Source: Streptosporangiaceae bacterium (GTDB taxonomy: Bacteria; Actinomycetota; Actinomycetes; Streptosporangiales; Streptosporangiaceae). From it: a stretch of DNA of 38,235 nt. This document shows, in pieces, positions 1 through 8,549 of this stretch (position 1 is its first letter; each line of letters starts with the position of its first letter). The DNA is taken from the NCBI GenBank assembly GCA_025934375.1, contig JAICYD010000067.1:1-38235 (forward strand). Direction: 5' to 3'. The position numbers and the translations under genes are program-made. The notes beneath the pieces are model-generated. The model was not told the origin of the DNA, did no database searches, and saw only the letters and a program-made list of their open reading frames with translations.

Positions 1-16
1 ACCCGGGGCGCTTCGC

Positions 17-1027
17 TTAATGGCGCAGGCGCTGCTCGGTCACCCATGCCGCGATCTGGGCGCGCGAGCTGACCTGCAGCTTTCGGCGGATGTTCTCCAC
101 GTGCGATTCGGCTGTGCGCGGCGCGACCGACAGGCGCCTGGCGATCGCCTGGTTAGTCAGCCCCTCGGCGACCAGCTCGGCCACCTCCCGCTCGCGGTCG
201 GTGAGCCGCGGCCCCGCGCTCGCCGGCTCGCGCAAGAAGCTCAGGGTCGCCTCCAGGACCGATGGCCAGTCACCGTGGTAGAACAGGTGGCTGCTACCCG
301 GGAGCGGGATCAGCGTCGCCCCGGGGATCAGCGCGGCGACCTCGCGCCCCAGCTCGAACTTGGTGCCCTGGTCCTCCTCACGGTGCAAGACCGCGGTCCG
401 CGCCCGGATCGCCGGGAGCAGCGCCCTGATGTCGGTGCCGTAGTAGACCTCGAGCATCCGCGCGGCCCCGGCAGCCGTCGCGCAAGACTGCTGGAACCGG
501 GTGAACGCCGCCATCTCCTCGGCGGTGGGGTCGGTGACGAACGCTCCGCTGAGCGCCTTTTGCCCCAGGCCCCAGTGCGCCCGCACCAGCGCCACCAGCG
601 ACTGCCTGACCTCGGCGGGGGCCAGGTCCTCGCCGCTGGCGCACGTCCCGTACACCACCAGCGCCTCGACGCGCTCGGGGTACCGCGCCGCGATCGCGGC
701 GGCCAGCTGGCCCGCCTGCGAGGCCCCGAACAGCCGGAAGCGCCCGGCGCCGACCGCGTCGGCCACCGCCAGCGCCGCGGCGACCTGCCCCTCGAACGAC
801 AGGTCGACGCCGTCTCGGTCCGACAGGCCGCACCCGGGCTTGTCGTAGCGGATCACCGTGAACCGCTCCGCCAGGCGCTCGAAGAAGGCGCCGAACGAGA
901 GCAGCTCAAGCTGCGCGCGAAGATGGGTGACCCACCCCGAATCGCACAGCAGCGGCGGCCCGGTCCCTGACGTCGAGTACGCCACGCGGCCTGCAGGCGT
1001 GCCGCAGTACCTGATCCTGGGGTTCAC
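17..1027 (-). CDS. alpha/beta-hydrolase fused to LuxR-type HTH regulator
   Basis: The first 270 or so residues form an alpha/beta-hydrolase fold. A strand-turn-helix nucleophile elbow reads GASQAG, so the usual G-x-S-x-G is G-A-S-Q-A. An acidic residue lies in HREEDQG and the likely catalytic His in GSSHLFYH. The last 60 residues (LTDREREVAELVAEGLTNQ onward) are a LuxR/NarL helix-turn-helix. The protein is therefore probably a one-component transcription factor that uses a hydrolase fold to bind or cleave a small ligand. I chose the GTG at 1027 because the hydrolase fold begins there with VNPRIRYCG; the open frame extends 21 codons further upstream without family features. It ends just inside the window edge and is transcribed in the same direction as the GAF/LytTR regulator upstream. 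Enzyme activity is uncertain. Confidence 0.85.
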   Translation of the reverse strand: MNPRIRYCGTPAGRVAYSTSGTGPPLLCDSGWVTHLRAQLELLSFGAFFERLAERFTVIRYDKPGCGLSDRDGVDLSFEGQVAAALAVADAVGAGRFRLFGASQAGQLAAAIAARYPERVEALVVYGTCASGEDLAPAEVRQSLVALVRAHWGLGQKALSGAFVTDPTAEEMAAFTRFQQSCATAAGAARMLEVYYGTDIRALLPAIRARTAVLHREEDQGTKFELGREVAALIPGATLIPLPGSSHLFYHGDWPSVLEATLSFLREPASAGPRLTDREREVAELVAEGLTNQAIARRLSVAPRTAESHVENIRRKLQVSSRAQIAAWVTEQRLRH

Positions 1028-1124
1028 GCGTCCAGCGTGCCATAGCCGCGGCACTGAGACGGCGGCCGCTGCCCGCCGGCGAAGGACCACTGGGCCCAGG
1101 GGGCGCTCCCCTGGCCAGCCTCCG

Positions 1125-2678
1125 CTAGACGCCCAGCGCCCGCCGCAGGGCCGGGGCGTGCCGGCGGGAAACCGGGATGCTCTCCCGCTGGCGGACGTCG
1201 GTGACCAGGAACAGCGATCCCTTGAAGCCCAGGTCGATCTCCCGCACCCGGCGCAGGTTCACCAAATAGCGGCGGTGCACCCGGAGGAACCCGTAGCCGC
1301 TCAGGTCGCGCTCCAGGTGGTCAAGGCCATGCGCGGTCGCTCGCAGCCGCCCCTGGTCGGTGGCCAGCCACACGATGTTCCCCGCTGCCTCCGCGTACCT
1401 GATCTCGGGCATCGCGAGGACGACGAGGCTCTCGTCACGGCGCGCGATGACGCGGCCGGGCAACTGCCCGGGAAGGCCCGGCCGGGCCGGGGCCGCCGGA
1501 GCCGGTGCCGAGATGAGCGCCGGAGGCCCGGCCGGGATGAGGGCCAGCGGGTCGGCCGCCTCCAGCGGGTCGCCCGCCGCCACGGCGCCCGCGCCACCGC
1601 CGCTGATCAGCATGCCGATCACCTGCCGGGCCTGGAAGACGGGCGTCACCGTCAGCGGCAGCAGCGCCTGGGTGAACGGCACGTAAATGCGCGCGGTGCC
1701 CGTCCAGCCGGGCTCGATCCGGGCTTGGCGGGCCGCCTGCCGGGCGACCGCGGCGATCTCGGGCGCCTCCGCCGCCCAGCGGCTCGCGGGGTTCACCGCC
1801 GGGGTCTGCGACGGCACGCCGAGCAGCAGCGCCGCCTCATCGTTGGCGATCACCACCCGGCCGGCCATGTCGAGGGCGGCGACCGGCCCGGCCGCCCCGG
1901 CGGTGGCGCGGGCGAAGGCGGCCACCAGCTCGGTGCCGCTGGCCCGCTCCCGCTCCCGCAGGCTCGCCTGGACGCCGGCGGTGCTGTTGCGGAGCCAGGC
2001 CGACAGCCCGGCCGGTATCACGACGCCGCGTAGTGAAACGTTCAGCACCGCGATGGCGGTCTCGGTGGCGGCGTCCCGGACGGCCACCCCGGCGCAGGCC
2101 CGGTCGTGGAACACCTGGCACCAGTGCTCGGCGCCGAGCACGGTCACTGGATGGCGGCTCTGCAGGGCGGTGCCCATCCCGTTCGTCCCGGCGGTTCGCT
2201 CCGGCCAGGCCGACCACGGCGCGAGGACGCGCTCCGCCGCAAGGCCCAGGGCCTTGCGGTCGCCCCAGCTGGCCAGGATGCGCCCGCCGGAGTCGGCGAC
2301 CGTGATGAGGCCTCCCACCGACTCGGCCTCGCTGGCGGCGAGCGCGGCGGCCCCGCCAAGCTCGGTGAACACCATGCCGTGGACCGGCGAGGCCTCTGCC
2401 CCGCCCGCCTCATCCCCAGGCTCTGGCGGTGCCTGCGCGCGGCGCGGATCGACCCGGTACTGGTCACGGCAGCGGTACCAGGAGGCCAGGATCTCGGGCC
2501 GCACGCCTTGCACGGTGTCCTCGCCCCCTACGAACCGCTCCCAGGCCGTCAGCGTGGCCGATTCCGGCCGCCGGGATACTCCGTCGGGGCGGGCCAGCCC
2601 GCTCGGGCGTATCCGGTCAGGCGGCTTCCCGCTCGTGTCGGTAGCCGGGTCGTTCGTTGCGCCTGCTGTGCCGTTCAT
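1125..2678 (-). CDS. AcoR-like GAF sensor with PAS-like linker and C-terminal LytTR DNA-binding domain
   Basis: The N-terminal part has the AcoR-family signature: RPEILASWYRCR, then a GAF domain with GTNGMGTAL, GAEHWCQ and the Cys-containing DRACAGVAV. A PAS-like segment follows (LDMAGRVVIANDEAALLLG). A Pro/Ala-rich linker leads to a LytTR domain near the C-terminus (YAEAAGNIVWLATDQGRLR, FLRVHRRYLVNLRRV). AcoR regulators normally end in a sigma-54 AAA+ module and Fis-type helix; here the sensor is joined to a LytTR output, so it should act with ordinary sigma factors. The ATG at 2678 follows AGGGAGG at good spacing, so the longer open frame to 2771 is not used. The ligand is unknown; AcoR-type GAF domains sense small alcohols, ketones or similar molecules. 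Confidence 0.85.
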   Translation of the reverse strand: MNGTAGATNDPATDTSGKPPDRIRPSGLARPDGVSRRPESATLTAWERFVGGEDTVQGVRPEILASWYRCRDQYRVDPRRAQAPPEPGDEAGGAEASPVHGMVFTELGGAAALAASEAESVGGLITVADSGGRILASWGDRKALGLAAERVLAPWSAWPERTAGTNGMGTALQSRHPVTVLGAEHWCQVFHDRACAGVAVRDAATETAIAVLNVSLRGVVIPAGLSAWLRNSTAGVQASLRERERASGTELVAAFARATAGAAGPVAALDMAGRVVIANDEAALLLGVPSQTPAVNPASRWAAEAPEIAAVARQAARQARIEPGWTGTARIYVPFTQALLPLTVTPVFQARQVIGMLISGGGAGAVAAGDPLEAADPLALIPAGPPALISAPAPAAPARPGLPGQLPGRVIARRDESLVVLAMPEIRYAEAAGNIVWLATDQGRLRATAHGLDHLERDLSGYGFLRVHRRYLVNLRRVREIDLGFKGSLFLVTDVRQRESIPVSRRHAPALRRALGV

Positions 2679-2719
2679 CCTGCCTCCCTGGGCGGGAGCC
2701 CGCGAGCCGAAGAAAATTG

Positions 2720-2735
2720 TTTGATCCTGAGCAAA
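2720..2735. promoter_or_regulatory. imperfect dyad upstream of the GAF/LytTR regulator
   Basis: TTTGATCCTGAGCAAA matches its own reverse complement at 12 of 16 positions. It lies about 42 bases upstream of the start codon in an A/T-rich patch. It could be an autoregulatory site, but there is only one copy. Confidence 0.25.
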
Positions 2736-2771
2736 TCCTCCACATAACGGCAACGAGGTCAGGCTAACCAC

Positions 2772-3423
2772 TGAGCCGATACAGGTCCAGATCAGAGATC
2801 GGCCAGAAGCGAGAGGGGGCGGCGACGCGCGCCGCCCCGGGACCGCGAGCCCGCGGGGACCGGCGCGGTCCTCCCGCGCGGACTGCGGCCCGCGGACCTC
2901 GCAGGCTAGCCCCGCCGCGCGACCTTTAGCTGGTCAACAGCCTCCGGGACCGCCTGACGGGGCCGTGACGGCCGGCGGTGCCGGGCGCCGCTGCCCTTCC
3001 GCCGGCCATGAAGGTGTAATTTTCATTCGCCATTCATTTCGCGGGCCGGGTGTAATTTTCACCACGCGCCTGCCGGAATTCACCGTCCCGCCCGCCCGTC
3101 AATGGCTAACCATTTGCGAAATTGCACGGTGCCATCCATGATCGGATCAGGGAACGAGCACGCCGCTGCAATTGCAAGCGCATGAGAATGCAATTGAGAT
3201 TTCACCGGCCAGCTCAATATCAATCACCCCAGGAAGTAATAAACGCCGATTGCGCACCTACATTTCACTGGCCGCCCACCCGCATCTTTTCACGGCTCGA
3301 GTCACCTTTCATAACTGGTGGATACCGGCTAGCCAAAAATGGGCGTACCGGCGTAGCCTGCGTTGGAGCGCCCGTTCAGAAGGCGCGCATATCCCGCTCG
3401 TCTTTCCCGAGGAGGAGACGCAA
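2772..3423. other. gene-poor lower-GC region with repeated operator-like sequences
   Basis: There is no convincing gene between the GAF/LytTR regulator and the membrane-protein gene. GGTGTAATTTTCA occurs twice in direct orientation at 3013-3025 and 3049-3061, 36 bases apart. A perfect palindrome TGCAATTGCA lies at 3167-3176, and ATGCAATTGAG follows about 20 bases later. Open frames across this stretch have no family features. It most likely holds the promoter and operators of the downstream gene. Confidence 0.4.
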
Positions 3424-3945
3424 TTGCGCAGAACAGAATGGCGAGGAAGGGCAGGCCAGCAGCAGGCCCAGCTGGCCCTTCAGCATACTGCCAGGCTGTC
3501 GGTTCAATGGTTCGAGCTGGTCGCACGAGTCGCGATCTTCGTCATCTACTTCTGGTTCGGCCTACTCAAGCTGCTGAACCTCAGCCCGGCAACCCCGCTC
3601 GCAGCCGCGCTCGTCAGCCACACCATCGGAATGCCGTACTTCTCGGCTTCCTTCAAGGCGCTGGCCGTCTTTGAATGCGTCCTGGCGCTGCTGTTCCTCA
3701 TACCGGCATTGACATGGCTATCCGCCGCGCTCCTGGTGGTCCACTTGGTGATCGTCTCATCGCCGCTCGTTCTCGTCGGGAACGTGGCGTGGATTCACCC
3801 GCTGGTTCCCACCCTGGAGGGGCAGTACATCATCAAGGACCTGGCTCTCCTCGCCCTGGCAGTCGGTATCATCGCGACCCGGGAATTGGCAGCGCGCAGT
3901 GCAGCTCCGGCGATGGCAAGTCCCCGGGACCGAGTGCAATCCTAG
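3424..3945 (+). CDS. DoxX-like integral membrane protein
   Basis: The protein is 173 residues if translation begins at the TTG at 3424, which follows GAGGAGGAG with six bases between. The open frame runs back to 3172, but the extra 84 residues have no family character. Four hydrophobic segments are visible. The first contains FVIYFWFGLLKLLNLSPATP, typical of DoxX-like proteins, and a conserved loop reads LEGQYIIKDLALLAL before the last helix. Members of this broad family are linked to redox or electron-transport functions, but the role of this subgroup is not established. Codon use is less GC-biased than in the neighbours. It converges on the GH55 gene, separated by a strong hairpin. Confidence 0.7.
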   Translation: MRRTEWRGRAGQQQAQLALQHTARLSVQWFELVARVAIFVIYFWFGLLKLLNLSPATPLAAALVSHTIGMPYFSASFKALAVFECVLALLFLIPALTWLSAALLVVHLVIVSSPLVLVGNVAWIHPLVPTLEGQYIIKDLALLALAVGIIATRELAARSAAPAMASPRDRVQS

Positions 3946-4072
3946 TGTCTCGGGCCTGAATTTCCCGCCACTCGCCCGTAAGCGACGGTAAATCCGCCGT
4001 GAGCGGACCGCGGGTGCGGGTGAACGGCACGGACTGAGGCGCAGGCGGCGCGGCCTGAAGCCCGGGACGTGC

Positions 4073-4109
4073 GCTGGCGGGGGCGCGCCCGGTGCGCGCC
4101 CCCGCCAGC
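4073..4109. terminator. bidirectional hairpin terminator
   Basis: A perfect 15-bp inverted repeat (GCTGGCGGGGGCGCG and its complement) has a 7-base loop. It sits between the convergent ends of the membrane-protein gene and the GH55 gene. There is no clear T-run, as is common for actinobacterial terminators. Confidence 0.75.
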
Positions 4110-4138
4110 TTGTGCGTCGGGATGTCAGGGACTACAGG

Positions 4139-7100
4139 TTAGGGGAAGCTGGTCACGTCCACTGGGGTGGTGTTGGACGGGGTCGCGCCACCAGTGGCGT
4201 TGATGACGTGGTTGATGACGCCCACGCCGCCCAGGGAGACGGTCAGGGCGTCGTGGAAGTGGATGCCGGAGCCGGTGGGCGTCTCAACCGCGCGGTCGGC
4301 GACCACCGCCGGGTTGACGTTGAAGAAGCAGTAGACGCCCAGCCCGTAGGCCGTGTGGCTGGTCACGCTGGGCCCGACCTCGTAGGAGGCGAACCCGTTG
4401 GACGAGCCGTTCATCCAGGCCGCCTGGTTCGGCGGGTCGTAGGGCATCTCGTTCTGGAAGAAGATGGTCTCCCCGCCGTTGCCGAGCCACTGCACCTCGT
4501 AGTTCTGGTAGTGCTCGACGAACAGGCCGGTCGCCAGGACGTTGGCGCCGTTGACGACCAGGCCGTGGGCGGCGGTGTTGACCGTCCAGCCCACCGTGCC
4601 GGAGTTGCCGTGGTCGGCCCGCCACGCCCAGATGTGGTCCACCAGCGTGTTGCTGGAGTTCACGATCAGGCTGTTGGTGGCCTTGCCGGCGATGTCGCCG
4701 CCGATCCGGAAGAACGTGTCCTGGACCGAGATCGGGTTGGACGCGTGGCTGGCCGACGAACCTGACGGGCCAATGGTCAGCAGCGCGTTGGAGTTGGTCG
4801 TGCCGGCGTCGAACAGCAGGCCGTCGACGCGGACCCCGTCGACGTCAGCGACGTGCATGGTGTCCACGCCGTTAACCGGGATGAGGGTCGGCATGCCGAT
4901 GCCAAGCACGATGGTGTTCGGGTTGTTGACGTTGATGGTCTGGTCGATGTTGTAGACGCCGGGGGTGAAGAACAGGTTGCAGCCCGACGCCAGCGCGGCG
5001 TTCATCTGCGCCGCCGTGCTGGACGGCGTCGCCACGAAGAACTGGCTCATTGGCACCGACGTGCCGGGAGTCGGGCCGCTGGCCCAGCTCGGGCCGGAGG
5101 CGTTGGTCCGCAGCGACGGCGCGAACACGTGGTAGTTGCCGGAGGAGTCGATGTAGAGGTAGGGAACGTCCCGGGCGACCGGGGTGGTGGCCAGGGTGGT
5201 CATCGGGGGGCTGGGGAAGCTCTGGGCCGGCGCCCCCGCCACTCCGGAGAACACCATGTTCCAGACCGACCCGTTCCAGCTGCCGAAGCTGCTGTCGGTG
5301 GAGTACCACTGCTGCTGGGAGACGCTGGAGACCTGGCCGGAGACCTTGCTGTCGGCGATGTAGCCGCCGCTGGCGAAGCCATTGCTGGCCGGGGCCAGGT
5401 TAAGGCCGCCCTTGATGTCCATCCGCCGGAACGGCCCGGCCTGCGCGACGGCCCAGCGGTCGGTTCCGGCGGAAGGAGTGATGGCCAGGTTCTCGGCCGA
5501 GCGCCAGAAGTTCTGCGTGGCGTTGCCGGTGCCGTCGAAGGCGTCCACGGTGACGTCGCCGTTGATCTGGACGTCGTCCGGATTCTGGCCGAGGCCCTGC
5601 ACCGAGGTGTAGTAGCCGACGTTGTCCTCGACGCTGTAGGTGCCCGGCTTGTACAGCTCCGCGAAGCGCTGGGTGCCGAACTGGTTGACCTTCTGGGTGT
5701 TGAAGATGGAGTCCAGCTGCGACTGGATCGTCGCCGAGGACATGCTGGGGTCGAAGATGACAACGTTGGGGCCGAAGCTGGGGGTGTTGGACTGGCCGGT
5801 GCACCCGGTTGCCACCGGGTTAACCGTCCAGCTGAAGGCGGCCGACCCGCTGGCTCCCGTGGTGTCGGTCGCGGTGACCGCGGCGCTGCCGCTGGCCGCC
5901 GTGGCCGGGGTGCCGGAGATCAGGCCGGTGCTGGCGTTGACGGACAGCCCGGCCGGCAGCCCGGTCGCGCCGTAGGTCAGCGTCTGCCCGGACGCTGAGT
6001 CGGTGGCGTGAACCTGCAGGCTGGCCGCGGTGCCCACGGTCCAGGACTGGCTGCCGGGGCTGGTCACGGTGACGGTGTTCCCGGTGCTGCCGGCGCCGGT
6101 GAAGACCTGGAGCTCAAACAGGGAGTAGCCGAACTGGGTACCGCGGACCGTGCCGAGCATCCGGATGTAGCGGCCGGTGCCGGCCAGGCCGGTGAGCGCC
6201 TGGGTGCCGCCGGTCCCGGTGGTGGTCGAGAAGATGGACGTCCAGTTCGCGTTGTCGGCGGACGTCTGGATCTGGAAGGACTTGCCGTAGGCGGCCTCCC
6301 AGATGAGCGTCACCGCGCAGATGGACTGGCTGGAGCCGAGGTCGACCTCCAGCCACTGCGGGTCGGCGAACGCGCTCGACCAGCGGGTGCCGGTATTCCC
6401 GTCGACGGCGTTGGCCGCCGGGAAGCTGGCGTTCTCGGTGGACGACGCCGTCGTCGGCTTGCCCAGCGCCGCGTTCGTCGTTCCGCAGGTCCCGCCGACG
6501 GTGGCCGCGAAGACCTGGAACTCCCACAGGGAGTAGCCGAACTGGGTCGCCCGGGTAGTCCCGAGCATCCGGATGTAACGGCCGGTGCCGGCCAGGCCGG
6601 TCAGGTTCTGGACTCCCCCGGTCCCGGTGGTGGTCGAGAAGATGGACGTCCAGTTCGCGTTGTCGGCGGACGTCTGGATCTGGAACGCGGTGGCGTAGGC
6701 GGTCTCCCAGTTCAGGGTCACCGCGCAGATGGACTGGCTGGAGCCGAGGTCGACCTCCAGCCACTGCGGGTCGGCGAACGCGCTCGACCAGCGGGTGCCG
6801 GTATTCCCGTCGACGGCGTTGGCGGCTGGGAAGCTGGCGCTCTCCGTCGAGGATGAGGTCGCGGTCTTGTTCAGCGCGACGTTCGTCGTCGCGCAGGTGG
6901 CAGCCTTCGCGCTGGGCGCCACGGCCAGCGAGGCCCCGGAAACCAGGGCCGACAGGATGAGGGCGGCGCCGGCCAGCAGGCTGGTCGCCCTCCTGGCCCG
7001 CGATCTGCCCGGCCCGCTCCACAGCCGCTTCGGGCTGTCCTGCCCGCTCCACAGCCGCTTCGGGCTGAGCGGGGCGCGAGCCCGGGGCGCGGATCTCGCG

Positions 7101-7144
7101 CGCTTCCGGTGATGCAGGAGAAGTAGCTGGGGCGGCTTGTCCAC
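4139..7144 (-). CDS. secreted GH55-type exo-beta-1,3-glucanase with two discoidin modules and an Ig-like domain
   Basis: GTG at 7144 follows GGAGG at five bases. A long basic leader contains a twin-arginine (RARRATSLL), then a hydrophobic helix and a likely cleavage after AKA near residue 81. Next come two F5/8 type C (discoidin/CBM32-like) modules at about 84-212 and 219-352, each with WSSAFADPQWLEVDLG. A putative-Ig (He_PIG) domain follows at about 358-445. The rest, about 455-1001, matches my recollection of actinobacterial GH55 laminarinases: FDPSMSSATIQSQLDSIF near its start, QNPDDVQINGDVTVD, and the GH55-like ETIFFQNEMPYDPP late in the second beta-helix. GH55 enzymes release glucose or short oligomers from beta-1,3-glucan ends. 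It is divergent from the ROK gene. Such proteins are often misnamed adenylyl cyclase. Confidence 0.75.
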   Translation of the reverse strand: MDKPPQLLLLHHRKRARSAPRARAPLSPKRLWSGQDSPKRLWSGPGRSRARRATSLLAGAALILSALVSGASLAVAPSAKAATCATTNVALNKTATSSSTESASFPAANAVDGNTGTRWSSAFADPQWLEVDLGSSQSICAVTLNWETAYATAFQIQTSADNANWTSIFSTTTGTGGVQNLTGLAGTGRYIRMLGTTRATQFGYSLWEFQVFAATVGGTCGTTNAALGKPTTASSTENASFPAANAVDGNTGTRWSSAFADPQWLEVDLGSSQSICAVTLIWEAAYGKSFQIQTSADNANWTSIFSTTTGTGGTQALTGLAGTGRYIRMLGTVRGTQFGYSLFELQVFTGAGSTGNTVTVTSPGSQSWTVGTAASLQVHATDSASGQTLTYGATGLPAGLSVNASTGLISGTPATAASGSAAVTATDTTGASGSAAFSWTVNPVATGCTGQSNTPSFGPNVVIFDPSMSSATIQSQLDSIFNTQKVNQFGTQRFAELYKPGTYSVEDNVGYYTSVQGLGQNPDDVQINGDVTVDAFDGTGNATQNFWRSAENLAITPSAGTDRWAVAQAGPFRRMDIKGGLNLAPASNGFASGGYIADSKVSGQVSSVSQQQWYSTDSSFGSWNGSVWNMVFSGVAGAPAQSFPSPPMTTLATTPVARDVPYLYIDSSGNYHVFAPSLRTNASGPSWASGPTPGTSVPMSQFFVATPSSTAAQMNAALASGCNLFFTPGVYNIDQTINVNNPNTIVLGIGMPTLIPVNGVDTMHVADVDGVRVDGLLFDAGTTNSNALLTIGPSGSSASHASNPISVQDTFFRIGGDIAGKATNSLIVNSSNTLVDHIWAWRADHGNSGTVGWTVNTAAHGLVVNGANVLATGLFVEHYQNYEVQWLGNGGETIFFQNEMPYDPPNQAAWMNGSSNGFASYEVGPSVTSHTAYGLGVYCFFNVNPAVVADRAVETPTGSGIHFHDALTVSLGGVGVINHVINATGGATPSNTTPVDVTSFP
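7013..7067 (-). repeat. in-frame tandem repeat in the GH55 signal region
   Basis: A 25-base unit occurs at 7013-7037 and again at 7043-7067, a 30-base period. It gives a doubled SPKRLWSG peptide in the basic leader before the hydrophobic core of the signal. Confidence 0.8.
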
Positions 7145-7182
7145 GCTGACCTCCGAGAAGCTAAATTGGATAATGCGGAGAA

Positions 7183-7206
7183 CTTAGTTCAAGGCGGAAC
7201 TTAACT
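7183..7206. promoter_or_regulatory. candidate ROK operator upstream of the GH55 gene
   Basis: The element begins CTTAGTTCAAG and ends GAACTTAACT, an imperfect inverted repeat (TTAGTTC...GAACTTAA). The same 11 bases begin a 24-base element at 11087 upstream of the GH16 gene; 17 of 24 bases agree. It resembles XylR-type ROK operators (TTAGTT...AACTAA). On the minus strand it includes TTGAAC, usable as a -35 box. It lies between the divergent GH55 and ROK genes, so it could also control the regulator. Confidence 0.55.
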
Positions 7207-7303
7207 CTGGCGAAACCCGCGGTCAAGGGGTTCGCCGCCAGACAGGTACGTGCGGTGACGCGCGAGCGATATGGTGATCAACAATCCTGAAGGTGGGGGC
7301 AGT

Positions 7304-8509
7304 ATGCGGGACCGCAAGCGCGGCACAGTCCGGGATCTGCGGCGCGATAACCGGGCTGCTGTCTTGTGGTCGCTGTACCTCGGGCAGCCTCGCAGTCGGC
7401 AGGACCTGAGCATGGCGACCGGGCTGAGCGCGGCCTCGGTGACCAACGTGATCCGCGAGCTGCTCGATGAGGGCATCGTGGTCGAGATCGGGCTGGCCGA
7501 TTCCGACGGCGGGCGGCCGCGGGCCATGCTCGGGATGAACCCGCGCTACGGGTACGTGATCGGGGTCGACATCGGCGAGACGCGAACCCGCGTCGAGCTG
7601 TTCGACCTGACCATGTCCGAGCGGGCGAAGGCGGAGTTCCCGCTGGACCCGTACAAGCACGACGTCAACGTCGTCGTCGCGCAGATCCTGTCCGGGCTGG
7701 ACGCGGTCATCGCCGACAGCGGCGTTGACCAGGCCTTTGTGATCGGCGTCGGCATCGGCGTGCCGGGTGTCATCGAGCAGGGGCCGGACGCGCTGGTCCA
7801 TTGCCAGACCTACGGGTGGGACGCGGTGCCGCTGGGCCGGATGCTGCGGGCCGGCACGACGTTGCCGCTGCACTTCGACAACGGGGCCAAGACGATGGGC
7901 CAGGCCGAGATGTGGTTCGGCGGCGGCCGCGGCGCGCGCAACGCGGTGGTCGTCTTGATCGGCTCCGGCGTGGGCGCGTCGCTGATCTTCGACGGCACCA
8001 ACTACCGGGGCGCCACCTCCAGCGCGGCCGAGCTCGGGCACATCATCGTCGTGGTCGGCGGCCGCAAGTGCCGGTGCGGGTCGACCGGGTGCCTGGAGGC
8101 CTACGCCGGCGCGGAGGCGATCCTGGAGCGGTACGGGCGGCCCATGGCCGCTGATGACCAGGAGGCGGCGCTTGGGGAACTGCTCGACGCGGCGGGCACG
8201 TCGGCGCTGGCCGCCGCCATCCTCGATGAGACCGCGCAGTTCCTGGGGGCCGGGATCGCGAGCCTGATCAACTTGCTGAACCCCGAGCGGGTCATCCTGG
8301 GCGGGTGGGCCGGGCTGCAGCTCGGCGGCCGGCTGCTGCCGCAGATCCGGGAATCGGCCCGGCAGCATTCCCTGCGCCACCCGTTCGCCGCCACCACGAT
8401 CGAGCTGGGCCAGCTGGGCCCGGGGGCGGTCGCGCTCGGCGCCGCGACCCTGCCGATGGAATCGTTCCTCAACGGGTCGCGGACCCGGGCCGCGGGCCCG
8501 GCCGCCTGA
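7304..8509 (+). CDS. ROK family transcriptional repressor
   Basis: An N-terminal winged helix (about residues 15-75, with SRQDLSMATGLSAASVTNVI) is followed by a ROK sugar-kinase-like domain: IGVDIGETRTRVELFD phosphate loop, GVGIGVPGVI, DNGAKTMGQAEMWFG, GSGVGASLIFDG, AELGHIIV and the zinc-binding CRCGSTGCLE. The usual ROK His ligand (GHI) and the Cys triad are present. It probably represses the two flanking glucanase genes and is released by a glucan-derived sugar. I prefer the ATG at 7304, after AAGGTGGGG, over the ATG at 7271, which lacks a binding site. The gene diverges from GH55 and converges on GH16, so it sits between its presumed targets. Confidence 0.88.
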   Translation: MRDRKRGTVRDLRRDNRAAVLWSLYLGQPRSRQDLSMATGLSAASVTNVIRELLDEGIVVEIGLADSDGGRPRAMLGMNPRYGYVIGVDIGETRTRVELFDLTMSERAKAEFPLDPYKHDVNVVVAQILSGLDAVIADSGVDQAFVIGVGIGVPGVIEQGPDALVHCQTYGWDAVPLGRMLRAGTTLPLHFDNGAKTMGQAEMWFGGGRGARNAVVVLIGSGVGASLIFDGTNYRGATSSAAELGHIIVVVGGRKCRCGSTGCLEAYAGAEAILERYGRPMAADDQEAALGELLDAAGTSALAAAILDETAQFLGAGIASLINLLNPERVILGGWAGLQLGGRLLPQIRESARQHSLRHPFAATTIELGQLGPGAVALGAATLPMESFLNGSRTRAAGPAA

Positions 8510-8518
8510 TGGCCGCCG

Positions 8519-8532
8519 GGCCCCTCTGGGCC
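8519..8532. terminator. short hairpin between the ROK and GH16 genes
   Basis: GGCCC-CTCT-GGGCC lies in the 40-base gap between the convergent ROK and GH16 stop codons. The stem is only five base pairs, so the call is weak. Confidence 0.3.
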
Positions 8533-8549
8533 TGACTTACCGGGCTGGC

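Noticed and set aside
4139..7144. Adenylyl cyclase or pectate lyase as the function of the GH55-type protein
   Set aside because: No cyclase catalytic motif is present. The beta-helix text and the ETIFFQNEMPYD motif fit GH55, and the neighbouring GH16 supports a beta-1,3-glucan role.
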